Below, piece after piece: positions 8,016 through 15,693 of a DNA stretch of 64,000 nt (its first letter is position 1; every line of letters starts with the position of its first letter). The position numbers and the translations under genes are program-made. Source of the stretch: Kiritimatiellia bacterium (lineage in GTDB: Bacteria; Verrucomicrobiota; Kiritimatiellia; RFP12; UBA1067); NCBI GenBank assembly GCA_016296065.1, contig JAEDKA010000008.1:21537-85536 (forward strand). The letters are read 5' to 3'. A model generated the notes under the pieces. The model had not been told where the DNA came from. It saw only the letters and a program-made list of their open reading frames with translations, and searched no databases.

Positions 8016-9083
8016 TCACTTTGCGGCGCCGCGCTCCGGGAGATTGAACTCGCAGAGGACGGTCGTGCCCGTCGGCACGGTCGACTTGATGTCGAACACG
8101 TCTGCGACGCGCTTGGAGTTGGAAAGCCCCATTCCGGCGCCGAAGCCCATGGAGCGTATCCAGTCGTTCGCGGTGGAGGTCCCGTCCCGTAGCGCCCACT
8201 CCACGTCCTTGATTCCAGGCCCCTTGTCCTTCGCTATGACCGTCGCCTTGTGGCTGTCGAGGATGAAGGTTATGGACCCCCCGAGGGAATGGATGCAGAT
8301 GTTGATCTCCAGCTCATACGCGGCGACCGCTATGCGGCGGATGATCTTCTTCTCGACCCCCGCGTCGCCCAGCATCTTCTTGATCGCGTTCGCAGCCTTG
8401 CCGGCGTTAGTGAGGTCGTTCCGCACGACTACGAACTGCCGCATCGAGTAGTACGGCAGGACGGGCTCGCTCTTGCTCGACTCCTGGCCATGCTCCGCGC
8501 CCTGCTGTTCCGTCCCCGGCGCGCCCTCGAGCCTTGCGAGCTCATTCGTGAGCTCGCGCATCAGCACTCGCGTGACGTCGCGCTGCGAGACAATGCCCAC
8601 GAGATCGCGCTCCTTGTTCAGCACCGGGAAGCGCCCGAAGATGTAGTTCTCGAAGTACTTGAGCGCGAAGGCGAGCGGCATGTCCTCCTCCAGGACGACG
8701 AGGTTCGTCGCCATGTGCTTCTGGCACTGCTCGCCGATCCACCCGCCCTCGAGAGCGAGGATGATGTCGTTTATCGAGACGATTCCGAAGAGGCGCTTGC
8801 CCTCCACCACCGGGACGCCGGAGATGTGGTTGCGCTTCATCAGGTTCTGCGCGAAATGCATCGTGTCTGTCCTGACGACCGAGATGATGTCGTGGTCGCG
8901 CATGACGTCCTTCACGCGCAGGCGCTGCAGGAGCTCCATGATGACGAGCGGCTCGCCCTGCCCGCCCGAGCCCGGCAGGCCCGGACCAGACACGCGCTTG
9001 ACGTGCTTGCGCTCGTGCGCGGCCATAATCTGGTCGTCGCTGAGCTTCTCGCCGCCTGTCAGGATCGTCGGACGGTACTCCAT
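8016..9083 (-). CDS. CBS-pair plus RsbW-like HATPase switch protein
   Basis: 355 residues. A CBS pair occupies about 55-185 (HISGVPVVEG, FGRFPVLNKERDLVGIVSQRDV). A GHKL ATPase domain of the anti-sigma/serine-kinase type occupies about 220-355: N-box around AAYELEINICIH (Glu259, Asn261, His265), G1 box DKGPGI at 286-291, G2 box GFGAGMGL at 313-320. All nucleotide-binding boxes are intact. CBS pairs bind adenine nucleotides, so this looks like an energy-sensing protein kinase or anti-sigma switch. The ATG overlaps the stop of the DRTGG gene (ATGA), indicating translational coupling. The ATG at 9083 was preferred over upstream candidates for that reason. Confidence 0.85.
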   Translation of the reverse strand: MEYRPTILTGGEKLSDDQIMAAHERKHVKRVSGPGLPGSGGQGEPLVIMELLQRLRVKDVMRDHDIISVVRTDTMHFAQNLMKRNHISGVPVVEGKRLFGIVSINDIILALEGGWIGEQCQKHMATNLVVLEEDMPLAFALKYFENYIFGRFPVLNKERDLVGIVSQRDVTRVLMRELTNELARLEGAPGTEQQGAEHGQESSKSEPVLPYYSMRQFVVVRNDLTNAGKAANAIKKMLGDAGVEKKIIRRIAVAAYELEINICIHSLGGSITFILDSHKATVIAKDKGPGIKDVEWALRDGTSTANDWIRSMGFGAGMGLSNSKRVADVFDIKSTVPTGTTVLCEFNLPERGAAK

Positions 9084-9421
9084 CAGCCCTCCTTGGCGAG
9101 GAAGTCGTGGATGCGCACGCAGCTTTCGTACTTCGAGAGCGGCGAACTCACGAGCGGAATGCCGAGAGTGTCCGCGACCTGGCACATCGTCTGCGGCAGC
9201 GGCTTCGCGTTGTGCACGACCACGCACATCGCGCCGACGATGTTCGCCGTGCGGATCGCCTGGTCGGACGCAAGGGACGTAAGCAGCAGGATGTCGTCGC
9301 CGTCGTTGAGCAGAACGTCGCTCATGAGGTCGTTCGCAACCACAGTGCCGACCGTCCGGTCGGACTCCCCACCCGCGACGAGCGTGCCGTCAAGGGTCTT
9401 AACAATGTCAGTGATGTTCAT
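9083..9421 (-). CDS. small DRTGG-domain protein (copy 1)
   Basis: 112 residues and essentially a single DRTGG-like domain (GTLVAGGESDRTVGTVVAND, then a Rossmann-like LLLTSLASDQAIRTANIVGA). Its paralogue is encoded divergently at 10296. DRTGG domains occur in phosphotransacetylase and HPr kinase contexts, and short stand-alone versions sit beside RsbW-like ATPases and PHP proteins near Fe-only hydrogenases in clostridia (recalled, not checked). Probably a ligand-binding or adaptor partner of the CBS-HATPase protein. The start at 9421 fits the promoter 9 bases upstream. Confidence 0.75.
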   Translation of the reverse strand: MNITDIVKTLDGTLVAGGESDRTVGTVVANDLMSDVLLNDGDDILLLTSLASDQAIRTANIVGAMCVVVHNAKPLPQTMCQVADTLGIPLVSSPLSKYESCVRIHDFLAKEG

Positions 9422-9430
9422 TTGGCGTAT

Positions 9431-9463
9431 AGTATAGCAAAAAAAATCCGCATTTGCTATAAT
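9431..9463. promoter_or_regulatory. symmetrical divergent promoters of the DRTGG/CBS operon and the PHP operon
   Basis: The minus-strand -10 TGC-TATACT (9431-9439) ends 9 bases before the ATG at 9421. The plus-strand extended -10 TGCTATAAT (9455-9463) ends 7 bases before the GTG at 9471. TATAGCAAA and TTTGCTATA form a 9-bp inverted repeat, so the two promoters mirror each other and both messages would be leaderless or nearly so. Confidence 0.7.
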
Positions 9464-9470
9464 AGGCGGC

Positions 9471-10232
9471 GTGAAGTTTGATTTACACATACACAGCTGC
9501 CTGTCGCCGTGCGCCAATCTGGAGATGGCGCCGTCGGAGATAGTGCGACAGGCGGTCGCGGCCGGGATGGACGGAATCGCCCTCACGGACCACCAGTCCG
9601 CACGCAATACCCCCGCGATCGCCGAATGCGCCAGGCGCGCCGGCCTCAAGTGCCTCTTCGGCATGGAGGTCCAGACCGCCGAGGAAGTCCATACCCTCGC
9701 CCTCTTCGACACCGTCGAGCAGGCGCTGGATATGACGGACTGGGTCTATGCCGCCATGCCCAAGCGCGTGAACGACCCAGAGACCTTCGGCGACCAGCCC
9801 GTCGTGACTTGGGACGACGACATCGTCGAGATGGAGTGGCGCATCCTCGCGATGGGCTGCCGCCGCACGATACCCGAGACGGCGACGAAGGTGCACGAGC
9901 TGGGCGGACTCTTCATCGCCGCGCACGTCGACCGCAGAAACCACTCAGTGCTGGGCACCCTCGGGACGATCCCGCGTCCGCTCGTCGACACGGAGATCCA
10001 GCCAGGCGGCGGACTCTTCTTCGACGCCGTCGAGCTCTCGCGCACCGCCGACGAAACACTGTGGCTCCCGAAAGTCGAGGGCTACGCAGTGACGCGCTCA
10101 TCCGATGCGCACAACATCGACGACGTAGCGCGCGTCTGGACCGAAGCCGACGGCGAATTCTCGGTCGCGGGACTCAAGGCCATCTTCGCCGCGAAGTCAA
10201 CCCGCATCTCCCCCCGCCTGACAAGCTTTTAA
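9471..10232 (+). CDS. PHP-domain metal-dependent phosphoesterase
   Basis: 253 residues, GTG start. PHP-superfamily metal ligands are visible: His6 and His8 in DLHIHS, Asp40-His41 in ALTDH, Glu66 in FGMEV, His74, a later IAAHVDR and SSDAHN. The family hydrolyses nucleotides or phosphoesters (YciV/Rnm-like and polymerase PHP domains); substrate not deducible. The divergent partner operon and the following DRTGG copy suggest a common function. The -10 is 7 bases before the GTG and there is no Shine-Dalgarno. Confidence 0.85.
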   Translation: MKFDLHIHSCLSPCANLEMAPSEIVRQAVAAGMDGIALTDHQSARNTPAIAECARRAGLKCLFGMEVQTAEEVHTLALFDTVEQALDMTDWVYAAMPKRVNDPETFGDQPVVTWDDDIVEMEWRILAMGCRRTIPETATKVHELGGLFIAAHVDRRNHSVLGTLGTIPRPLVDTEIQPGGGLFFDAVELSRTADETLWLPKVEGYAVTRSSDAHNIDDVARVWTEADGEFSVAGLKAIFAAKSTRISPRLTSF

Positions 10233-10235
10233 TAA

Positions 10236-10292
10236 ATTCCAAACCTCCAAACCTCCAAACTTCCAAACTTCCAACCCTCCAACCCTCCACCA
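10236..10292 (+). repeat. short CT-rich tandem repeats before DRTGG copy 2
   Basis: An A/C/T tract built from repeats of about 9 bases (CAAACCTC, CAAACTTC, CAACCCTC) fills the gap between the PHP stop and the next ATG. It contains no Shine-Dalgarno. A similar AACCTTCAACCTTT tandem lies before eda at 50582-50609. Confidence 0.6.
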
Positions 10293-10295
10293 ACC

Positions 10296-10631
10296 ATGAC
10301 CTTCAACGAACTCAAAGACCGCGTCGGCGGCACAGTAGTCGTAGACAATCCCGAAGCAGCAATAAGCGCCGCCTACACCTCGGACCTTCTCTCCGACGTC
10401 ATGGGACACTGCGGAGACGAATCGGTTCTCATAACGATCCAGAACCACCTGAACGCAATAGCCGTCTGCACGCTCGCCGGAATCGAGGCGATCGTCCTCT
10501 GCCACGACAGGCCTGCCCCGGACGACATGATCGAGGCCGCGAAACGCGAGGGCGTCGGCATAATGACGACTCCACTTTCCCAGTTCGAGGCATCCGTGAA
10601 GCTCGCCGACCTCGCTCCGGCAAAACGTTAA
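10296..10631 (+). CDS. small DRTGG-domain protein (copy 2)
   Basis: 111 residues, paralogue of the protein at 9083-9421. It shares the plan: FNELKDRVGGTVVVDNPEA, then YTSDLLSDVMGH, LITIQNHLNAIAVCTLAGIEAIVLC, and a C-terminal TPLSQFEASVKLADL against SPLSKYESCVRIHDFL in copy 1. It follows the PHP gene by 63 bases of repetitive DNA and is probably co-transcribed with it. Having one copy in each divergent operon suggests the two DRTGG proteins work as a pair or heteromer. Confidence 0.75.
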   Translation: MTFNELKDRVGGTVVVDNPEAAISAAYTSDLLSDVMGHCGDESVLITIQNHLNAIAVCTLAGIEAIVLCHDRPAPDDMIEAAKREGVGIMTTPLSQFEASVKLADLAPAKR

Positions 10632-10660
10632 ACTGCAAGCAGGAGAATAGAAGGGCCTTC

Positions 10661-10697
10661 CGGGGACAGTCCCCGTGGTTTTCGGGGACAGTCCCCG
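10661..10697. repeat. tandem pair of GGGGACAGTCCCC palindromes
   Basis: CGGGGACAGTCCCCG occurs at 10661-10675 and 10683-10697, each followed by TGGT, at the end of the intergenic gap between convergent genes. Further copies lie at 18278-18291, 21693-21705, 24369-24381 and 39136-39146, inside genes. This is a REP-like interspersed palindrome. It has no T-run, so it is not a simple terminator. Confidence 0.75.
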
Positions 10698-10704
10698 TGG
10701 TCTT

Positions 10705-11388
10705 TCAGAACGAAACGGACCAGGGGCCCTTGTCGCACCAGCAGCGGCGCACCGACTCAACCGTCGGCTCGACATAGAGCGGTGTCGCCTGGTGGCGGAA
10801 CCACGTGTCCTGGCGCTTTGCAAGCTGGCACGTACGCGTAAGTATCTTCGCGCGGTCGTCTCCCTCGCGGTAGCCTATGGCGAGCGAGGCCGTGCGAGAC
10901 CACTCGGGATATTCAGCGTGAAGCGCACGCTTCTCCTCGTCAAGCCCTTCCATGAACATCCCGTCGAGCCTCGCGGCAATGCGCGCGCGCACGACCGCGC
11001 GGTCGATCTTGATCACAGGATACTCGGGCGGAGGCTTCTCCCACCTGCGGTCGAGTCCACGAAGAAGCGCCGAAAAATACAACCCCGTTCCTCCCACGAT
11101 GACGATCGGCACGTCTTGTGGAACTTTCGCCGCCCACTCTGCTGCCGCCCTTAGCCACGCACCTGACGAAAACTCCTCTGCCGGCGTCACTATGTCGACG
11201 CCGCCCATGTGGAACTCCTCGCGCTCCTCGCGCGGAGGCTTCGCCGTGCCGATGTCCATTCCGCGGTACACGAGCATGGAGTCCGCGCTCAGTATCCACG
11301 CGCCCATCTCGCGCGCGAGCTCGGCGGCGATCGCGCTCTTGCCGCTCGCGGTGGGGCCGGCTAGGATGTACGCTTCCCGAACGAGCAT
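10705..11388 (-). CDS. miaA: compact tRNA dimethylallyltransferase
   Basis: Adds dimethylallyl to A37 of tRNAs reading UNN codons. Recognised by the P-loop GPTASGKS at 11-18, SADSMLVYRGMDIGTAKP at 34-51, GGTGLYFSALL at 99-109, IGYRE near 171-175, and the C-terminal KRQDTWFRHQ. At 227 residues it lacks about 70 residues found in typical MiaA (about 300): the segment after LLRGL that normally carries the NxxR tRNA-recognition helix bundle is gone. The start at 11388 overlaps the end of lspA by 28 bases, consistent with an operon. Confidence 0.88.
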   Translation of the reverse strand: MLVREAYILAGPTASGKSAIAAELAREMGAWILSADSMLVYRGMDIGTAKPPREEREEFHMGGVDIVTPAEEFSSGAWLRAAAEWAAKVPQDVPIVIVGGTGLYFSALLRGLDRRWEKPPPEYPVIKIDRAVVRARIAARLDGMFMEGLDEEKRALHAEYPEWSRTASLAIGYREGDDRAKILTRTCQLAKRQDTWFRHQATPLYVEPTVESVRRCWCDKGPWSVSF

Positions 11389-11825
11389 AGGATCAGAATC
11401 CCCGCCGCGACTGTGATGAACGTATCGGCGAGGTTGAAGCACGGAAAGTGATATGCCGACTTCCAGTGGAAGTCGAGAAAGTCTATGACATATCCCCGGA
11501 ACACTCGGTCGATCAGGTTGCCGACGATCCCCGCGTAGAGCAGCGCCTCGCAGACCGCGGCGCATTTGCCGCGCCCGAACACGGACTCGCGCTTCCACAC
11601 GAGAAGCGCGAGCGCCACAATGGCGAACGCCGCGAGGGGCCAGACCTGGCCCTGGAACATCCCCCACGCGCAGCCGCGGTTCTCGACATAGGCGAGATTG
11701 AAGAAGCCCGGAATCACGGAAACCGGACCGGACTCCTTCAGATACCCGGAGGCCAGTTCCTTCGAGACCGCATCCGCGAGGACGAGGTGCACGACGGCGA
11801 CGAAGCAAAGCAGAAGCCGCTTCAT
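11361..11825 (-). CDS. lspA: lipoprotein signal peptidase (signal peptidase II)
   Basis: 154 residues and four membrane segments. Conserved blocks: FNLAYVENRGCAWGMF at about 42-57, VGNLIDRVFRGYVIDFLDF at about 101-119, and FNLADTFI at about 130-137. The conserved aspartates of VIDF and FNLAD lie in the last two. It cleaves diacylglyceryl-modified prolipoproteins in the inner membrane, such as the lipoprotein esterase of this window. The ATG at 11825 overlaps the stop of the DksA-like gene (ATGA), so it is translated as part of that operon. Confidence 0.93.
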   Translation of the reverse strand: MKRLLLCFVAVVHLVLADAVSKELASGYLKESGPVSVIPGFFNLAYVENRGCAWGMFQGQVWPLAAFAIVALALLVWKRESVFGRGKCAAVCEALLYAGIVGNLIDRVFRGYVIDFLDFHWKSAYHFPCFNLADTFITVAAGILILCSFGKRTS

Positions 11826-12610
11826 CAGCTGCGGGTACGCTCCATCTCGCTCTGGCACTCCATGCACGTCATCACGAACGGCTGGTTCAGGAGTCGCGGC
11901 TTGCGGATGAGCTGGCCGCACGCCGTGCAGACGCCGTAAGTGCCGTCGTCGATGCGGTGAAGCGCCTCCTCGATCTGCTGAATCGTGCGGTTGATGTTGC
12001 CCATCTGGCCGAGAGCCTGCAGACGGAGCGTCTGGTTCGTGCCGTCGCCTCCGTCGGCCTCATAGTCGTCCGATTCGTTGAAACCCGTAGCCTTCATCGC
12101 GTCGACACCGCTGAGAGCCTCCTCGCGCGCCTCGAGAAGCCGCTTGCGGAACTCCTCGAGATCGGAAGCCGGAAACTTCGCAGTCGCCTCGCCCTGAACA
12201 CGGGAAGTCGGCCTGCGAGTGAGCTTGATCTCGCTCTCGACGCGCTCCTGCTCAGCAGCCGCGGCCGAACGCTTCATCTCCTCGGCGATCGACATCGCGA
12301 AGGCCACGGCCTTTGCGGTTGCCTCCTCGGAGACAATATCATCCTGCGGCTTTACGACGGGCACGGGCTTGCGGCTGACATGCGGCGGGACGCGCTTGGC
12401 CTCGGCCTTCTTCGCAACCGGCTTCGCGGGCTCGGGCTTCTTGGCCGCGGGCTTCGCGACCGGCTTCGCAGACGCCGACTTTGCGGCGGGTTTCGCCGCA
12501 GGCTTCTTGGCGGCCGGCTTGGCGGGCGCAGGCTTCTTCGCCGGCGCCTTCTTGGGCGCGGGCTTCTTTGCGGACGTTTTCGTTGAAGGTTCTGCTATCG
12601 TGAATCCCAT
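11825..12610 (-). CDS. TraR/DksA zinc-finger protein with histone-like Lys/Ala/Pro tail
   Basis: 261 residues. The first 90 or so are a low-complexity KKPAAKPA region resembling H1-like nucleoid proteins. A coiled-coil segment with FRKRLLEAREEALSG follows, then the C4 zinc finger CTAC...CMEC near 228-252. DksA/TraR proteins enter the RNA polymerase secondary channel; longer versions with basic tails occur in PVC and delta-proteobacterial genomes. A strong AGGAGG ribosome site precedes the ATG. It is followed by overlapping lspA and miaA. Confidence 0.85.
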   Translation of the reverse strand: MGFTIAEPSTKTSAKKPAPKKAPAKKPAPAKPAAKKPAAKPAAKSASAKPVAKPAAKKPEPAKPVAKKAEAKRVPPHVSRKPVPVVKPQDDIVSEEATAKAVAFAMSIAEEMKRSAAAAEQERVESEIKLTRRPTSRVQGEATAKFPASDLEEFRKRLLEAREEALSGVDAMKATGFNESDDYEADGGDGTNQTLRLQALGQMGNINRTIQQIEEALHRIDDGTYGVCTACGQLIRKPRLLNQPFVMTCMECQSEMERTRS

Positions 12611-12660
12611 GACTTGCCTCCTCTCTTCTTGAGAACGGTGCCTGTTCGGCGTCTGAGGTA

Positions 12661-12669
12661 ATTATATCA
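12661..12669 (-). promoter_or_regulatory. extended -10 of the dksA-like operon, embedded in the greA stop
   Basis: Minus strand TGATATAAT. Its TGA is the greA stop codon (12667-12669). The -10 lies about 50 bases before the DksA-like ATG, leaving a leader with AGGAGG. Confidence 0.6.
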
Positions 12670-14763
12670 TATCTGCATGCCGGGCGGAAGCTTCATCCAC
12701 TCGCGAATTTCATCGGAGAGCGGACGTATCTCCTTGACCGACGCGAACTTGACCTCCCCGTCCTGGCCGGGAAGCTCGAACTGGTCGCCGACTTTCTTGC
12801 CGAGCATGTTCTCGGCGAGACGCGTCTTCGAGGAAAGGATGCCGCGATTGATGTCGTTGTCCCACTCGCCGAGCACAGAGTAGGTCTTGTCGCCCTCGGC
12901 GGTCGCGATCACGACGGTGACGCCGGGCATCACCTCGTCCGTCGTCGCGTCCGCGAAGTCGCCGGGCTTGACCGACTCCAGCTCCGCCTGCATGACAGTC
13001 TGCTTCTGCATGAGCGCGCGCTGCTCGTCCTTCGCGTACTGGTACTCCGCGTTTTCGCTGAGGTCGCCGTAGCTCTTCGCGAACTCGATGCGCTTGACGT
13101 TCGCGGGCATGTCCTCGTTGATTAGCTTGAGGTACTCCTGCTTCTTCATCGCGAAGCTGCGGAACGACGTGACGCGCGCGTACTCCTTCTTCTTCTCGAC
13201 GACGACGAGGTGCTTCGCCAGCGAGGGGACGATGTGCGTCATTCTCATGACGGTCGCGTGGTGCGTCGAGGGATCCCACGCGATGGACGCCTGGAAGCGC
13301 TCGAAGAAGAGCGTCTGGTCAGCCGGCGTGAGCAACTTGAAGATCTTCTCCAGCCACGTCTTGTCGCCGAAGAGCCTGCGCACTATGTTCTGCATCTTGA
13401 GCGTCTCGCCACCCCGGCGTCCCTCGCCCAGCGCGATTGCGTGCGTGATGAGGGTCGACACGGGCGGAAGCTCGCTCCAGAGCTCGTACTTCTTGAGGAC
13501 GCGAATCTTCTTTCCGTCGACCGGAACGTCCTCGTACTCGAACTTGCCGAACTGCTCGATCTTGCCGATGATGAGCGTGACGAGCGTCGCCGGAGGCTGC
13601 GCGTCCTTCATGAAGTCGCCGATCGCCCTGCGGCAGGTCTCCTCCGCGCTGAAGCGCGAGACGATCTCCGCGACGGCCGCAAAGCACAGCTTCGGAATCG
13701 CCGCGTAAAGCTTGGCCTTCGCCTCGTCGTTCTCGGCGAGGAAGCCGATCATCGAGCCGACCTCGCGCGAGGGAAGCTCGGCGGCCGCCTTGACGAAGCG
13801 CGAACGCTCCCAGAGGTACTCGCGCATCTCAGACGCAGGCGGATTCGCGAAGCCGAGCTCGCGCACGAGGCACGCGAGGCGCGCATACAGCGCGTCGTCG
13901 ACCTTGCGCGCCGCCGTGACGGCGAACGAAAGGCGCTCGGAAATCTTGGACTTGGTGGCCTCGTCTGCAACCTTGAACTTGCCCTGCGCGACGTACTCGC
14001 GAACGGCCGCGAGAATCGCCTTGGGGTCGGTCTCGTGCGCGAACGCCGTGAGCCAGCCGTCGCCGTAGTCCTCGGCCGCGGCCCTGACGCGGATGGGCTC
14101 CGCGCGCTTGGCGGGGATCTCGACGAGCTTGTTGTGGCGAAGCTCCGCGCGCGCGGTGTCCCAGAACTTCTTCCAGTTGACCGCCTTGACGAAGCCGTTC
14201 TGCACGCAGACGTCCTCGAGACGGACGATCGGCATGTCGCCGAAGCTCTTGAGCACCGCGACGACGAATTCGCCAGGCTTGTCCTTGAGAAGCGCCTCGA
14301 ATCCCGCGGGGTCGACCTCGCGCTTGACGAGGATGTGCCCGTCGGGAGCGGGCTCGAGCATGTCGCACGCCGCGGCGTACGCGAACTGGTGCCCCCTCTT
14401 TGTGCGGAAGTCAACCGTCACGCGCTTGTAGAAGTCGTCGACGCTCTTGACCTTGCCGAGGCCCCACGCCTTGCTGAGGACGAGCGCACCGGCCTCGCCG
14501 GGCTTCTTGGAGACGAGGTAAACGAGCTTCTCGAGCCTGACGAGCGACTCGTCGAGCGGACGCGCGCCGAATTCGGCCCCGTCCAGAAAAGAAAGAAGAA
14601 GGCGATCTTTGGTCGTCTTCTTCAATGCATCGCGTATCCCCGCCGGCTGAAGCTTCTTGCCAAGCTCCTCCTTGTTCTCGCGAACGAGGCGGAAGGCACC
14701 CTCGAAGTCGCCCTTCTCCGCGCATTCGCTAAGCTGTATTACCAACGATTCCGTATCGGCCAT
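12667..14763 (-). CDS. greA: GreA transcript cleavage factor with very long N-terminal extension
   Basis: 698 residues against about 158 for typical GreA. The Gre module is the C-terminal 160 or so residues: coiled coil with the acidic tip GDLSENAEYQYAKDEQ (canonical GDLSENAEYHAAREEQ), then an FKBP-like end (GVTVVIATAEGDKTYSVLG, NMLGKKVGDQFELP). The first 530 or so residues are helical and repeat-like with no motif I recognise. Chlamydial GreA has the same architecture (about 715 residues), supporting a PVC-group host. GreA rescues backtracked RNA polymerase. A GGAGAG ribosome site precedes the ATG. Confidence 0.9.
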   Translation of the reverse strand: MADTESLVIQLSECAEKGDFEGAFRLVRENKEELGKKLQPAGIRDALKKTTKDRLLLSFLDGAEFGARPLDESLVRLEKLVYLVSKKPGEAGALVLSKAWGLGKVKSVDDFYKRVTVDFRTKRGHQFAYAAACDMLEPAPDGHILVKREVDPAGFEALLKDKPGEFVVAVLKSFGDMPIVRLEDVCVQNGFVKAVNWKKFWDTARAELRHNKLVEIPAKRAEPIRVRAAAEDYGDGWLTAFAHETDPKAILAAVREYVAQGKFKVADEATKSKISERLSFAVTAARKVDDALYARLACLVRELGFANPPASEMREYLWERSRFVKAAAELPSREVGSMIGFLAENDEAKAKLYAAIPKLCFAAVAEIVSRFSAEETCRRAIGDFMKDAQPPATLVTLIIGKIEQFGKFEYEDVPVDGKKIRVLKKYELWSELPPVSTLITHAIALGEGRRGGETLKMQNIVRRLFGDKTWLEKIFKLLTPADQTLFFERFQASIAWDPSTHHATVMRMTHIVPSLAKHLVVVEKKKEYARVTSFRSFAMKKQEYLKLINEDMPANVKRIEFAKSYGDLSENAEYQYAKDEQRALMQKQTVMQAELESVKPGDFADATTDEVMPGVTVVIATAEGDKTYSVLGEWDNDINRGILSSKTRLAENMLGKKVGDQFELPGQDGEVKFASVKEIRPLSDEIREWMKLPPGMQI

Positions 14764-14791
14764 TTGCTCTCCTTATTGAAATTGGGTAGAT

Positions 14792-14800
14792 ATTATACCA
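14792..14800 (-). promoter_or_regulatory. extended -10 of greA
   Basis: Minus strand TGGTATAAT, 28 bases upstream of the ATG, with GGAGAG in the leader. Confidence 0.65.
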
Positions 14801-14837
14801 TAAATTCCCGCCGCGTGCGCTCGCCGCCTGTTCATGG

Positions 14838-15668
14838 TCACGGACGCGTCGGCGCCGGCGGAAGAGCGGAATCAAAACCCGCAATGGCGATCTCGTTCCT
14901 GTTGGCGAAATCCACGACTTTCTCGCGGTCGAGCAGGAGGAGCCTGCGGGCCTGGAACGCAAGCGCCGTGACGCCGGCCTTCTTCATGGTCTTGAGCGTC
15001 TTGAGGCCCACGACCGGAATGTCGAAGCGCCAGTCGTGCCCTGCGCGGGCGGCCTTGCAGAGGACGGACCCCCTCCCTAGCTTCCCAGCGCGGCGTATCG
15101 CAGCGTTTGTCCCCTCGAACGCCTCCACGGCGAGCACCATCCCCGCCTTCACGAGGACCGTCTGCCCGACGTCGTGGCGTCCGACGTCCTCCGCAACCTG
15201 AAAGCCCCGCGCGGCGTCCGTCTTCTCGACTTCCGTAAAACCGCGCGCAGTGAGAACGCCTTCGCCAGGGATCGAATCCTCCATGAAGGAACTCGCGGGG
15301 ATCATCCTGACGCCCGCCTTCTCGAACTCCGAGACGAGCTTGCCGAATATGGTGTGCGCGTTCTTGACGGGCATCTCGGCAAGCCACTGCCTGACGACGG
15401 GGCCGAACTTGCCGCGGAAAAGCGAGAGCGGGCTGACCTGTCCGGCCAGCACCGCGCCGTCGTAGCCCTGCGATGCCGTCCAGCGTATCGCCACTTCGCT
15501 CTCACCAACCGCAAACGGGAACACGTGGTCGGCCGCGCGCGCGGTCGCGCGCTCGCAGGAGCCCTTCACTGCCATGACGTCTACAGTCTCGACCCCGGCG
15601 CGCCTCGCGCCCTCGACAAGGAGCCGCGGGTACTCGCCCGCCCCTGCGATGACGATGAGCTTCTTCAT
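14838..15668 (-). CDS. lpxI: UDP-2,3-diacylglucosamine pyrophosphatase LpxI
   Basis: 276 residues, LpxI (DUF1009) family: N-terminal IAGAGEYPRLLVEGARRAG, central FGKLVSEFEKAGVRMIP, and the signature DVGRHDVGQTVLVKAGMVLAVEAFEGT. It releases UMP from UDP-2,3-diacylglucosamine to give lipid X in lipid A synthesis, replacing LpxH. The start at 15668 was chosen because upstream in-frame sequence is a low-complexity shadow of putP. It follows putP by 25 bases and is probably co-transcribed with it. It implies an LPS-bearing outer membrane. Confidence 0.93.
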   Translation of the reverse strand: MKKLIVIAGAGEYPRLLVEGARRAGVETVDVMAVKGSCERATARAADHVFPFAVGESEVAIRWTASQGYDGAVLAGQVSPLSLFRGKFGPVVRQWLAEMPVKNAHTIFGKLVSEFEKAGVRMIPASSFMEDSIPGEGVLTARGFTEVEKTDAARGFQVAEDVGRHDVGQTVLVKAGMVLAVEAFEGTNAAIRRAGKLGRGSVLCKAARAGHDWRFDIPVVGLKTLKTMKKAGVTALAFQARRLLLLDREKVVDFANRNEIAIAGFDSALPPAPTRP

Positions 15669-15693
15669 TTCGCCGCGCGGCGCATCTGCCGCG

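Noticed and set aside
10661..10697. GGGGACAGTCCCC pair as a bidirectional terminator between convergent genes
   Set aside because: No T-tract, and the same unit occurs inside four genes, so it is primarily a dispersed repeat. A secondary role in termination cannot be excluded.
13210..15201. Long plus-strand open frame (663 codons) opposite greA, and similar long frames at 17005-19578, 30666-32750 and 33352-35946
   Set aside because: They are Arg/Leu/Asp/Glu/Val-rich antisense shadows of clear genes in GC-rich DNA. None has a recognisable motif, start context or promoter.
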